Assembly: GCA_013003675.1 (NCBI GenBank) | Contig: JABDIP010000200.1 | Coordinates: 1 to 17,477, forward strand | Length of the DNA stretch: 17,477 bases | Direction of reading: 5' to 3' | Source of the DNA: Inquilinus sp. | GTDB lineage: Bacteria; Pseudomonadota; Alphaproteobacteria; DSM-16000; Inquilinaceae | Part shown: positions 8,511-16,510 of the stretch, piece after piece | Layout of the letters: each line of letters opens with the position of its first letter | How positions within the stretch are numbered: position 1 is the stretch's first letter | Notes under the pieces: model-generated | The model's input: only the letters and a program-made list of their open reading frames with translations | Told to the model about the DNA's origin: nothing | Database searches by the model: none | Translations under genes and position numbers: made by a program

Positions 8511-10658
8511 GTGAGCACTGCCGTCAAGGTCGAAAACCCGACCGTCAGCCTCAATTCCCCCGAGCGGTACATCAACCGCGAACTGTCCTGGCTGGCCTTC
8601 AACCAGCGGGTTCTCGACGAGGCGCGCAACCTTCGTCATCCGCTGTTGGAGCGGGTGCGGTTCGTCTCGATCTCGGCCAGCAACCTCGACGAATTCTATA
8701 TGGTCCGCGTCGCCGGGCTGAAGGCGCAGGTCACAATGGGCGTGAAGGCCCCCAGCGTCGACGGCCTGACTCCGTCGCAGCAGCTCTCGGCGATCAACGA
8801 TCGGGTCGGCGAACTGATGACCGATCAGCAGAACGGCTGGCAGGAGTTGCGAAAGGAGATGCGCGACGCTGGCATCGCCGTGCTCGACATCGAGGAGTTG
8901 ACCAAGACCGAGCAAAAATGGCTCGAGCAGACCTTCCTCGACGACATCTATCCGATCCTGACGCCGCTGGCGATCGACCCGGCGCACCCGTTCCCCTTCA
9001 TCCCGAACCGTGGATTCAGCCTCGCCCTGCAACTCGTCAACCGGCACGAGGACCGCGAACTGAACGCGTTGGTGCCGGTGCCGCACCAGCTCGGCCGCTT
9101 CATCCGTCTGCCCGGCGAGAACATCCGGTTCGTGCTGATCGAGGATGTCATCCTGATGTTCCTCGACCGGCTGTTCCCCGGCTTCGAGACGCTCGACCAT
9201 GGCGTTTTTCGCGTGCTGCGCGACAGCGAAATGGAAATCGACGAAGAGGCGGAGGATCTGGTCAAGACCTTCGAGACGGCGCTCAAGCGCCGCCGTCGCG
9301 GCAGCGTTATCCGGCTGTCGGTCAACGCCTCGATGCCGGACAGCCTTCGCAGCTTCGTCCGCAATGAGTTGGGCGCGGCGGAGGAGGATCTCTTCTCGCT
9401 CGAAGGGCTTATCGGTCTTGCCGATATCAGCCAGGTCATCGTCGACGATCGCCCGGAACTGCTGTTCTCACCCTACAATGCGCGCTTCCCCGAGCGGATT
9501 CGCGATTTCGGCGGCGATTGCTTCGCCGCCATCCAGCACAAGGACTTCATCGTCCACCACCCCTATGAGAGCTTCGACGTGGTGGTGCAGTTCGTGCGCC
9601 AGGCGGCGCGCGACCCCGACGTGGTGGCGATCAAGCAGACGCTCTATCGCACCTCGAAGGACTCGCCGATCGTCCAGGCGCTGATCGAGGCGGCCGAGGC
9701 CGGCAAGTCGGTCACCGCGATGGTCGAGTTGAAGGCGCGCTTCGACGAGGAGGCGAATATCCGCTGGGCCCGCGATCTCGAACGCGCCGGGTGCCAGGTC
9801 GTCTATGGATTCATGAACCTGAAGGCGCACGCGAAGGTATCGCTGGTGGTGCGACGCGAGCAGGGCGGCTTGCAGGCCTATGTGCATTTCGGCACCGGCA
9901 ACTACCACCCGATCACCGCGAAGATCTACACCGACCTCAGCTACTTCACCTGCGACCAGAAGATGTGTCACGACGCCGCGGCGATGTTCAACTACATGAC
10001 CGGCTATGCGCCGCCGGCGCATATGGACCGGGTAAAGATCGCGCCGTTGCAGATCCGTCCGACCCTGTTCGAACTGATCGAGGCGGAGATCGCCAACGCC
10101 AAGAACGGCAAGCCGGCGCAAATCTGGGCCAAGCTTAACTCGCTGGTCGACGACGAGATCATCGACATGCTCTACAAGGCCAGCCAGGCCGGCGTGCAGA
10201 TGGACTTCATCGTCCGCGGCATCTGCTGCCTGCGCCCCGGCGTGCCCGGCCTGTCGGAGAACATCCGGGTGAAGAGCATCGTCGGCCGCTTTCTCGAGCA
10301 TTCGCGCATCGTCTGCTTCGCCAACGGTCACAAGCTGCCGTCGGCCCATGCGAAGGTGTTCATCTCCTCCGCCGACTGGATGGAGCGCAATTTCGACCGC
10401 CGGCTGGAGACGCTGGTGCCGATCGAGAACCCGACCGTGCACCGCCAGGTGCTCGAGGAGATCATGGTCGCCAATCTGCGCGACGAGACCAATTCCTGGA
10501 CCCTCGCCGCGGACGGCTCGTTCCAGCGGGTCAAGGCGCCGGAGGATGCCTTCAGCGTGCATCGCTATTTCATGACCAATCCCAGCCTGTCGGGCCGCGG
10601 CAGCGCGCTGAAGGATCCCAAGCGGGCGCCGAAACTGGTCCTGAAGATCCAGAGCTGA
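8511..10658 (+). CDS. ppk: Polyphosphate kinase 1
   Basis: Reversibly polymerises the ATP gamma-phosphate into polyphosphate. The protein has 715 residues, normal for PPK1. The N domain begins with RYINRELSWLAFNQRVL (19-35) and contains SASNLDEFYMVRVAGL (55-70). The first phospholipase-D-like catalytic domain has AIKQTLYRTS (373-382), VELKARFDE (405-413) and LKAHAKV (437-443), where His440 corresponds to the autophosphorylated histidine. HFGTGNYH (459-466) follows. The second such domain has FIVRGICCLRPGVPGLSENI (566-585) and RFLEHSRI (593-600), with His597 as the second conserved histidine. The GTG start is supported by GAGG seven bases upstream. It is divergent from the SixA-like gene, with ppx 154 bases downstream on the same strand. 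Regulation by phosphate status is suggested by the Pho-box-like element. Confidence 0.98.
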   Translation: MSTAVKVENPTVSLNSPERYINRELSWLAFNQRVLDEARNLRHPLLERVRFVSISASNLDEFYMVRVAGLKAQVTMGVKAPSVDGLTPSQQLSAINDRVGELMTDQQNGWQELRKEMRDAGIAVLDIEELTKTEQKWLEQTFLDDIYPILTPLAIDPAHPFPFIPNRGFSLALQLVNRHEDRELNALVPVPHQLGRFIRLPGENIRFVLIEDVILMFLDRLFPGFETLDHGVFRVLRDSEMEIDEEAEDLVKTFETALKRRRRGSVIRLSVNASMPDSLRSFVRNELGAAEEDLFSLEGLIGLADISQVIVDDRPELLFSPYNARFPERIRDFGGDCFAAIQHKDFIVHHPYESFDVVVQFVRQAARDPDVVAIKQTLYRTSKDSPIVQALIEAAEAGKSVTAMVELKARFDEEANIRWARDLERAGCQVVYGFMNLKAHAKVSLVVRREQGGLQAYVHFGTGNYHPITAKIYTDLSYFTCDQKMCHDAAAMFNYMTGYAPPAHMDRVKIAPLQIRPTLFELIEAEIANAKNGKPAQIWAKLNSLVDDEIIDMLYKASQAGVQMDFIVRGICCLRPGVPGLSENIRVKSIVGRFLEHSRIVCFANGHKLPSAHAKVFISSADWMERNFDRRLETLVPIENPTVHRQVLEEIMVANLRDETNSWTLAADGSFQRVKAPEDAFSVHRYFMTNPSLSGRGSALKDPKRAPKLVLKIQS

Positions 10659-10677
10659 TCCGGGAACCCGTCCGGGT

Positions 10678-10795
10678 AATGCTTGCGGTCGACCCGGAGG
10701 GCCGCGTATTCAAGGATTCGCGGCGTCGTCCGGCGCCGCCACACGACGCCATCCCGGTCGAAACCCTTGGATACGCAATGCGGCCCGTAAGCATT
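10678..10795 (+). repeat. Nested inverted-repeat structure between ppk and ppx
   Basis: Three nested stems span almost the whole gap. AATGCTTGC (10678-10686) pairs with GTAAGCATT (10787-10795, one G-T). GGGCCGC (10699-10705) pairs with GCGGCCC (10780-10786), continuing as GTATTCAAGG (10706-10715) with CCTTGGATAC (10765-10774, one mismatch that is a G-T wobble on the minus-strand reading). Inside, GGCGTCGT (10722-10729) pairs perfectly with ACGACGCC (10743-10750). A separate small dyad ACCC-GTCC-GGGT (10666-10677) precedes it. No T-run follows, so it is not a simple terminator. It could be a processed or attenuating mRNA structure, or a copy of a dispersed palindromic repeat. Confidence 0.7.
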
Positions 10796-10812
10796 CCTCG
10801 GACAGGCGTCTA

Positions 10813-12318
10813 GTGGCGTTCCCTGCGATGCGCATCGGGCCGATCGCCCGAGGGCGCAAGGCCCGGATCGCCGTCGTCGACATCGGCTCGAATTCGATTC
10901 GTGTCGTCGTCTACGACCGGCTGAGCCGGGCACCTGTCCCGGTCTTCAACGAGAAAGTGCTGTGCGGCCTCGGCCGCGACCTGTCACGCACCGGCCGCCT
11001 CCACCCCGAGGGGACGGCGATGGCGTTGCGCAACCTGACGCGGTTCCGCCGCCTGCTGGATGGCATGGGTGTCCGCAGTGTCGACGTGCTGGCGACGGCG
11101 GCGGTCCGCGAGGCCGAGGACGGGCCGGCCTTCGTGGCCGAGGTCGAGCGGCGCTGCAATTTCGATGTCACCGTGATCAGCGGCATGGAGGAGGCGCGGC
11201 TATCGGCCATGGGGGCCTTGTCCGGCGCCCCCGGCGCCGACGGCGTGATGGGCGATCTGGGCGGCGGCTCGCTGGAACTGGTGGCTCTCGACCGGGGCGC
11301 GTTCGGCCACCAGGTGACACTGCCGCTGGGACCATTCCGGCTGATGAATGTCGAGAAGGGCAGGGCGGAGGCGCGGGCAATCATCGCCCGCCATTTCGAG
11401 GAACAGTCGTGGCTGGCCGATTATCGCGGCCGCACCTTCTATCCGGTCGGTGGCGCCTGGCGGTCGCTGGCCAAGGTGCACATGGCACGCAGCAAGTACC
11501 CGGTGCATGTGATCCATCAATACGCCGTGCCGGCATCGGAGGTGGTGGCGCTGGCGGCGGTGATCGGACGACAGGGCAGGGCATCGCTGGAGCGCCTGCC
11601 GCAGGTCAACCGCAAGAGGCTGGAGACCCTGCCCTATGGCGGGCTGGTGCTGGAGGGGCTGCTGCAGGCGATGGCGCCGGCGACGGTGGTCTTTTCCGCC
11701 TACGGCCTGCGCGAGGGGCATTTGTTCGACCTGCTGCGGGAGAAGGAGCGGGCGACCGACCCGCTGTTGCACACCTGTTCGGAGATTGCCCGCCAGCTCG
11801 ACCGGTTCGGCGAGGCCTCCGGCATCGCGCGGTGGACCCGCGACCTGTTTGTCGGCGAGACCGAAGCCGCCGCCCGGATCCGCGAGGCGGCGTGCCTGCT
11901 CAGCGATTTCTGCTGGGCCGAGCATCCGGACTACCGTGCAGAGCATGCCTTCCTGCGCACCCTCCGGCTGGCCGTTGTCGGCATCGAACATGCCGAGCGC
12001 GTGTTCCTCGCCGCAGCGATCTACGTCCGCTATGGCGGCATTCTGGGCGACCGGGTGACGCGATCGATGCAACACGTCCTGGCGCCCGATGAGATGAAGC
12101 GCGCGGAACTGCTCGGCGCCACGCTACGGCTCGGGTTGGCACTCTCCGGCGGCGTGCCGGCGCTGCTCGAGAAGACCCGGCTGGAACAGGTCGACGACAC
12201 CCTGGTACTCAGCCTCCCGGCGGAGCTCGACACCCTGAGCGGCGACATCGTCGAACGCCGCCTGGAGGCCGTGGCCAAGATCATGACGTGCCCGGCGCGC
12301 ATCGCCATCGGCGAATAG
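10813..12318 (+). CDS. ppx: Exopolyphosphatase / Ppx-GppA family phosphatase
   Basis: Removes terminal phosphates from polyphosphate; family members may also hydrolyse pppGpp. It has 501 residues, as expected for the Ppx/GppA actin-like ATPase fold plus a C-terminal helical part. AVVDIGSNSIRVVVYD (20-35) is the first phosphate-binding loop. VISGMEEARL (121-130) supplies the acidic residues at the catalytic position (Glu126/Glu127). GDLGGGSLEL (147-156) is the second loop, and PVGGAWRSLAK (211-221) and VFSAYGLREG (293-302) follow. The called start is GTG at 10813; an ATG at 10828 is the alternative, and neither has a good ribosome binding site. It lies downstream of ppk in the same direction, so polyphosphate synthesis and breakdown are paired, but the structured 154-bp gap suggests separate control of the two. 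Ppx versus GppA rests mainly on the ppk neighbourhood. Confidence 0.93.
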   Translation: MAFPAMRIGPIARGRKARIAVVDIGSNSIRVVVYDRLSRAPVPVFNEKVLCGLGRDLSRTGRLHPEGTAMALRNLTRFRRLLDGMGVRSVDVLATAAVREAEDGPAFVAEVERRCNFDVTVISGMEEARLSAMGALSGAPGADGVMGDLGGGSLELVALDRGAFGHQVTLPLGPFRLMNVEKGRAEARAIIARHFEEQSWLADYRGRTFYPVGGAWRSLAKVHMARSKYPVHVIHQYAVPASEVVALAAVIGRQGRASLERLPQVNRKRLETLPYGGLVLEGLLQAMAPATVVFSAYGLREGHLFDLLREKERATDPLLHTCSEIARQLDRFGEASGIARWTRDLFVGETEAAARIREAACLLSDFCWAEHPDYRAEHAFLRTLRLAVVGIEHAERVFLAAAIYVRYGGILGDRVTRSMQHVLAPDEMKRAELLGATLRLGLALSGGVPALLEKTRLEQVDDTLVLSLPAELDTLSGDIVERRLEAVAKIMTCPARIAIGE

Positions 12319-12376
12319 GCGAGCCGGCCGTCGGCGCCGCCGCGCGCATCTGGCAGCATGAAGGGCGGCGTTGCCC

Positions 12377-13570
12377 TCAGCCCTTCGCGCTCTTCCGCGC
12401 CGGCGCTTCGCCGGCGGGGATCAGGCGCACCCGGCCGCGGTCGATGGCAAGGCCGAGGCGGCCATGTTTCAGGGCCAGCGCGTCCTCGCCGAACAGTTCA
12501 CGGCGCCAGCCCCGCAGTGCGGGCACATCCGCCTTGTCGTCGACGGCGATCATCTCCAGATCGCTCGCATTGGCGACCAGCTTCTGTGCCACGTCGTTCG
12601 AATCGCACTTCATCTTCAACAATACGCGCAGCAATTCGATGACCGGCCCGATGCCCTGCGGCGGCCGCACGCGTTCCGGTGGCCGCGGCCGCTGATCCGG
12701 CGGTATCGCCAAAGCCCGCTCGACCGCGGCGATCAGGCCGGCTCCCTGCCAGCCCTCGGCCATGCTGCGGCTCAGGCCGCGGGTGCGGCCCAGCTCTTCC
12801 ACCGTGCGCGGGGCGTGCGCGGCGATCTCGGTCAGCGCGTCGTCGCGCAGCAGCCGGCCGCGCGGCAGGTCGCGCTTCTGCGCCTCGCGCTCGCGCCAGG
12901 CCGCCACCTCGCGCAGGCAGGCAAAAAAACGCGGGTCGTTCGACCGGGTCTTGATCCGCCGCCACGCGTCTTCCGGCTCGACGCGATAGGTGGCCGGGTC
13001 GGTCAGCACCGAGACCTCCTCGGCGAGCCAGTGGTCGCGATTGCTCTCCGCCAGTTGCCGGTGCAGCTTCTCGTAGATCGGCCGTAGATGGACGACATCG
13101 GCCAGGGCATAGCGAAGCTGCTTTTCGGTCAGCGGCCGCCGCGACCAGTCGGTGAAGCGCGAGGTCTTGTCGACCTGCGCGCCGGCCAGGCGGTTGACCA
13201 GCGTTTCGTAGCCGACGCTGTCGCCGAAGCCGCACACCATCGCCGCCACCTGGGTGTCGAACAGCGGCATCGGCACCGCGCCCGCCAGATTGACGAAGAT
13301 CTCGATGTCCTGCCGGGCCGAATGAAACACCTTCAGCACGCTCTGGTCGGCCATCAGGGCGAACAGCGGCGCCAGGTCCATGCCCGGCGCCAGCGGGTCG
13401 ATCGCCGCGGCTTCCTCCGGCCCGCCGACCTGCACCAGGCACAGCTTCGGCCAGAAGGTGTTCTCGCGCATGAACTCGGTGTCGACGGTGATGTAATCGG
13501 CGCCGGCCTGGCGCTCGCAGAACGCCGCGCATTCCGCGGCGTCGGTGATCAATCCGGGGGAATCAGCCAT
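12377..13570 (-). CDS. rnd: Ribonuclease D
   Basis: A 3'-to-5' exoribonuclease that trims tRNA precursors and other small RNAs in the cytoplasm. It has 397 residues. The DEDDy exonuclease residues are visible: ITVDTEF (27-33) with Asp30 and Glu32, FHSARQDIE (82-90) with Asp88, and LRYALADVVHL (152-162) with Tyr154 and Asp158. LFDTQVAAM (103-111) is a further family block. An HRDC domain covers about 210-290, and a shorter C-terminal region (305-380) resembles the second helical domain of RNase D. The ATG at 13570 is preceded by AGAG at about seven bases. It is convergent with ppx (58 bp between stops) and divergent from aspS. The tail is basic. Nothing is missing. Confidence 0.96.
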   Translation of the reverse strand: MADSPGLITDAAECAAFCERQAGADYITVDTEFMRENTFWPKLCLVQVGGPEEAAAIDPLAPGMDLAPLFALMADQSVLKVFHSARQDIEIFVNLAGAVPMPLFDTQVAAMVCGFGDSVGYETLVNRLAGAQVDKTSRFTDWSRRPLTEKQLRYALADVVHLRPIYEKLHRQLAESNRDHWLAEEVSVLTDPATYRVEPEDAWRRIKTRSNDPRFFACLREVAAWREREAQKRDLPRGRLLRDDALTEIAAHAPRTVEELGRTRGLSRSMAEGWQGAGLIAAVERALAIPPDQRPRPPERVRPPQGIGPVIELLRVLLKMKCDSNDVAQKLVANASDLEMIAVDDKADVPALRGWRRELFGEDALALKHGRLGLAIDRGRVRLIPAGEAPARKSAKG

Positions 13571-13648
13571 CGCCGCTCTTTAGCATGGCGGCCGGATGCC
13601 GACAAACCGGATGGTCGGCGGAAATGCGCCGCGCCGCGGTCTCCCGTC

Positions 13649-13677
13649 TTGACAAGCCGCGGCCTTCCATGTGCTTT
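13649..13677 (+). promoter_or_regulatory. Candidate promoter of aspS
   Basis: A perfect TTGACA (13649-13654) is followed after 17 bases by TGCTTT (13672-13677), a poor -10 match. CCGCGG occurs on both sides of the -35 (13635-13640 and 13658-13663), so the pair can form a dyad around it. A further dyad, GCCGAC (13598-13603) with GTCGGC (13614-13619), lies nearer rnd. The aspS start follows 50 bases after the -10. Confidence 0.4.
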
Positions 13678-13726
13678 TCGCGCCGACCGGCCCCGGCGCT
13701 TTCGGGGCACCGAGGGACCGTTCGTC

Positions 13727-15538
13727 ATGCATGCCTATCGCACCCATACCTGCGGCGCGCTCCGCGAGGCCGACGCCGGCGAGCCCGTTCGCGTGTCCGG
13801 CTGGATCCATCGCAAGCGCGACCATGGCAATCTGCTGTTCATCGACCTGCGCGACCATTACGGGCTGACGCAGTGCGTGATCGACGTCTCCAGCCCGCAT
13901 TTCCCGGCCGCCGAGGCTGCGCGGGTGGAGAGCGTGATCACTGTCACCGGCCCCGTCGCCAGGCGCACCGACGAGACGGTCAACGACCGGCTGCCGACCG
14001 GCCGCATCGAGGTCAAGATCGAGGATGTCGCGGTCCAGGCGACGGCCGATGTACTGCCGTTGCAGGTCAATGTCGACGCCGATTCCGGCGAAGAGGTGCG
14101 GCTGCGCTATCGCTATCTCGACCTCAGGCGAGAGAAGATGCAGCGCAACATCCTGCTGCGCTCCGAGGTGATCAGCTCGATCCGCCGGCGGATGATCGAG
14201 CAGGGCTTCACCGAGTTCCAGACGCCGATACTGACCGCCTCCAGCCCGGAGGGCGCGCGCGATTTCCTGGTGCCGAGCCGGCTGCACCCGGGCCAGTTCT
14301 ATGCGCTGCCGCAGGCGCCGCAGCAGTTCAAGCAGTTGCTGATGGTCGCCGGCTTCGACCGCTATTTTCAGATCGCGCCCTGCTTCCGCGACGAGGACAG
14401 CCGGGCCGACCGGTCGCCGGGCGAGTTCTACCAGCTCGATTTCGAGATGAGCTTCGTCACCCAGGAGGACGTGTTCGCCGCGCTGGAGCCGGTGCTGCAC
14501 GGGGTGTTCGAGGAATTCGCCGATTTCACCGGCACGCGCCGGGCGGTGACCGATTCGCCGTTCCCGCGCATCCCCTTCGCGGAGGCGATGCTGCGCTATG
14601 GCACCGACAAGCCGGATCTGCGCAACCCGCTGGAGATCGTCGACGTCAGCCAGGTGTTCGAGCGCGACGACGTGGAGTTCCGCGCCTTCAAGGGGGTGAT
14701 CGCCCGCGGCGGCGTGGTCCGCGCGATCCGCGCGCCGAAGGTGTCCGACCGCCCGCGCAGCTTCTTCGACAAGCTGAACGCCTGGGCGCAGGAGCAGGGC
14801 GCGCCGGGCCTCGGCTACATCCTGTTCGCCGGCGGCGAGGGCAAGGGGCCGATCGCCAAGTTCGTGCCCGCCGCGGCCCAGGCGGCGCTGCGCGAGGCGG
14901 CCGGGCTGGAGGACGGCGACGCGGTCTTCTTCGTCTGCGACCAGAAGCCGGCGGCGGCGAAGATGGCCGGTCTGGCCCGAACCCGCATCGCAGAGGAGAT
15001 GGACGTGGTCGAGCGCGACCGCTTCGCCTTCTGCTGGATCGTCGACTTCCCCATGTTCGAACTGAACGAGGAAACCGGCCGCGTCGATTTCAGCCACAAC
15101 CCCTTCTCGATGCCGCAGGGCGGGCTGAAGGCGCTGGAGACCATGGATCCGCTCGAGATCATGGCCTACCAGTACGACATCGTCTGCAACGGCGTGGAAC
15201 TGTCTTCCGGGGCGATCCGGAACCACCGGCCGGAGATCATGTACAAGGCGTTCGAGATCGCCGGCTATCCGGCGGAGGTGCTGGAGGAGCGCTTCGGCGG
15301 CATGCTGTCGGCGCTGAAATTCGGCGCCCCGCCGCATGGTGGCTCGGCCCCCGGCATCGACCGTATCGTCATGCTGCTGGCCGACGAGCCGAACATCCGC
15401 GAGGTCGTCGCCTTCCCGATGAACCAGCGGGCCGAGGATCTGATGATGCAGGCCCCGGCGGAGGTCGAGGACGCCCGCCTGAAGGAACTCCACATCCGCG
15501 TCGCCAAGCCGCTCGCCAAGAAGGATGTCGGCGACTAG
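13727..15538 (+). CDS. aspS: Aspartyl-tRNA synthetase, probably the non-discriminating Asp/Asn type
   Basis: A class II synthetase of 603 residues, the bacterial-type length. It has an N-terminal anticodon-binding OB fold (about 1-110), the catalytic core, and the bacterial GAD insertion (about 300-420). RYRYLDLRRE (127-136) and GFTEFQTPIL (160-169) are motif 1 regions. FRDEDSRADRSP (220-231) with EFYQLDFEMSF is motif 2. GGSAPGIDRIVML (538-550) is motif 3. SGWIHRKRDHGNL (24-36) has His33 where discriminating enzymes usually have Leu. The ATG at 13727 is used, with GAGGG (13712-13716) ten bases upstream; the frame stays open back to 13088, but that part overlaps rnd antisense. The last dozen codons are imperfectly repeated about 1 kb downstream, and the frame stays open for 39 codons after the TAG. 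Confidence 0.97.
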   Translation: MHAYRTHTCGALREADAGEPVRVSGWIHRKRDHGNLLFIDLRDHYGLTQCVIDVSSPHFPAAEAARVESVITVTGPVARRTDETVNDRLPTGRIEVKIEDVAVQATADVLPLQVNVDADSGEEVRLRYRYLDLRREKMQRNILLRSEVISSIRRRMIEQGFTEFQTPILTASSPEGARDFLVPSRLHPGQFYALPQAPQQFKQLLMVAGFDRYFQIAPCFRDEDSRADRSPGEFYQLDFEMSFVTQEDVFAALEPVLHGVFEEFADFTGTRRAVTDSPFPRIPFAEAMLRYGTDKPDLRNPLEIVDVSQVFERDDVEFRAFKGVIARGGVVRAIRAPKVSDRPRSFFDKLNAWAQEQGAPGLGYILFAGGEGKGPIAKFVPAAAQAALREAAGLEDGDAVFFVCDQKPAAAKMAGLARTRIAEEMDVVERDRFAFCWIVDFPMFELNEETGRVDFSHNPFSMPQGGLKALETMDPLEIMAYQYDIVCNGVELSSGAIRNHRPEIMYKAFEIAGYPAEVLEERFGGMLSALKFGAPPHGGSAPGIDRIVMLLADEPNIREVVAFPMNQRAEDLMMQAPAEVEDARLKELHIRVAKPLAKKDVGD

Positions 15539-15541
15539 GGA
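15508..15541 (+). repeat. Copy 1 of an imperfect direct repeat: the aspS 3' end
   Basis: These 34 bases, from the codons for Pro-Leu-Ala-Lys to just past the stop, match 16532-16565 at 28 of 34 positions. The match includes an exact 13-base block GCCGCTCGCCAAG and a 7-base block CGGCGAC. This copy is part of the intact gene. Confidence 0.65.
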
Positions 15542-15658
15542 CTGGGCCCACGACCGGTTCGCTTTGTTGCCCTAGGCGAACGTTTGGGGTCCTACTACAG
15601 CGAAATCGAGCCGCTCTTGGACTGGCTTCACAGTCTGACCGAAACGGCCATTGAATGA
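15539..15658 (+). pseudogene. Possible C-terminal remnant of an unknown gene
   Basis: Immediately after the aspS stop, the same frame stays open for 39 codons to a TGA at 15656-15658. Its last part reads like genuine protein, including RFVALGERLGS and YYSEIEPLLDWLHSLTE, then Thr-Ala-Ile-Glu. It has no convincing start codon or ribosome binding site; a TTG lies within it. I do not recognise the family. It may be the 3' end of a gene whose front was lost when this segment joined aspS, or chance coding-like sequence. Its GC content is lower than that of aspS. Confidence 0.3.
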
Positions 15659-15689
15659 AGATTACAGGTCAGTTGTCGGGAACCAGGAT

Positions 15690-16244
15690 TCACGGTCTCC
15701 CGGCTCGATATCTGCGGACTCCGACAACTGCGAGAAGGCACAGCAAGGCGACGAAATACAGGACCGTCGCCATGGACTTGGTCACTGTGAAAAGGCTTGC
15801 CGCCTTCACTACGCCCTTTGACAGATTCGGGAAGCCTATCAGCATCGTCACGACAAGGGCGTTCTCGGCATAGTCCGCAATGCCGACCACTATCGGCAGC
15901 AGTGCACCTGCCCGCAGCAGGGGCGACGGGCTAGATAGTCTGGCGAATAGCCAGAGCCAAACCATCGCGAATGTTGCCGCGAACAACCCCGGATAGAGCA
16001 GATCCAAGGGGATCTGGCGAGTGAGATAGAAGGCTCTCCCCTCCGATCCGATGGCCTCCAGCAAGCGTCTTGCGTAGTCCATGTCATACCCGCCGGGCAA
16101 CAGGTCAAATGGCTCCAGGCCACCTGCCAGACTACGAAGATGCGGCAAGGTCACCAACACCATCGCTAGGTATACGATCTGTGTCACGACAAATACGAAT
16201 AAAACAACCCAGCCTTTTCGAGAAAATGAATCTAGACTGGACAT
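15690..16244 (-). CDS. Unknown four-helix integral membrane protein
   Basis: A 184-residue protein with four predicted membrane helices (about 11-34, 79-101, 111-136, 148-175) and a basic C-terminal end (VRRYRAGRP). The loop after helix 1 (35-78) is long and holds a Gly-Gly-Tyr-Asp-Met-Asp block and GSEGRAFYLTRQ (66-77). Polar residues within or beside helices (Asp81, the DYAEN stretch at 124-128, Lys156) may be functional. I recall uncharacterised bacterial proteins with a similar GRxxYL then Asp pattern, but cannot name the family. The codon usage is less GC-biased than in its neighbours, and the gene sits alone in an AT-richer segment bounded by aspS 3'-end repeats, pointing to acquisition by transfer. 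The ATG at 16244 has only a weak GGA about ten bases upstream, but a consensus -10 nearby supports expression. Confidence 0.8.
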   Translation of the reverse strand: MSSLDSFSRKGWVVLFVFVVTQIVYLAMVLVTLPHLRSLAGGLEPFDLLPGGYDMDYARRLLEAIGSEGRAFYLTRQIPLDLLYPGLFAATFAMVWLWLFARLSSPSPLLRAGALLPIVVGIADYAENALVVTMLIGFPNLSKGVVKAASLFTVTKSMATVLYFVALLCLLAVVGVRRYRAGRP

Positions 16245-16279
16245 ATCCGATTATTCCATCGTCACGTCAAAATTCACCA

Positions 16280-16285
16280 ATTATA
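16280..16285 (-). promoter_or_regulatory. Consensus -10 hexamer upstream of the membrane protein gene
   Basis: The minus strand reads TATAAT, a perfect -10, 35 bases before the start codon. No good -35 is present; the best is CTGAAC at a 19-base spacing. A perfect TATAAT is uncommon in such GC-rich DNA and fits the foreign look of this segment. Confidence 0.4.
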
Positions 16286-16510
16286 CTTGATTTTCGCGGA
16301 CTACGTTCAGTGGACACGCTATCGTGGCAGTTTTCTAGTTGGCGAGGGTGGTTGGCCAATGGAGACTGGCCTTCAACGCCTCCTGCCGGTGTCAACAAGG
16401 CGGCGCAAACCAGAATTCCCGCATTCTTGGAAAGCCCATGTCCGCGTGCTTCGTCGATTCACGCTCGGTATCGACGAGACTAGCACAGCCCTAAATGCAA
16501 CTCGCGAACT

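Noticed and set aside
8329..8514. A 61-codon plus-strand frame ending just inside ppk
   Set aside because: It covers the divergent control region and the start of the phosphatase gene, has no ribosome binding site, and its sequence shows no protein pattern.
12362..12377. AGGGC-GGCGTT-GCCCT hairpin between ppx and rnd
   Set aside because: Only five base pairs with no T-run on either strand. Too weak to call a terminator.
13088..13726. A 213-codon N-terminal extension of aspS
   Set aside because: It lies antisense to rnd, and the AspRS N-terminus with its OB fold begins at 13727 with a plausible ribosome binding site.
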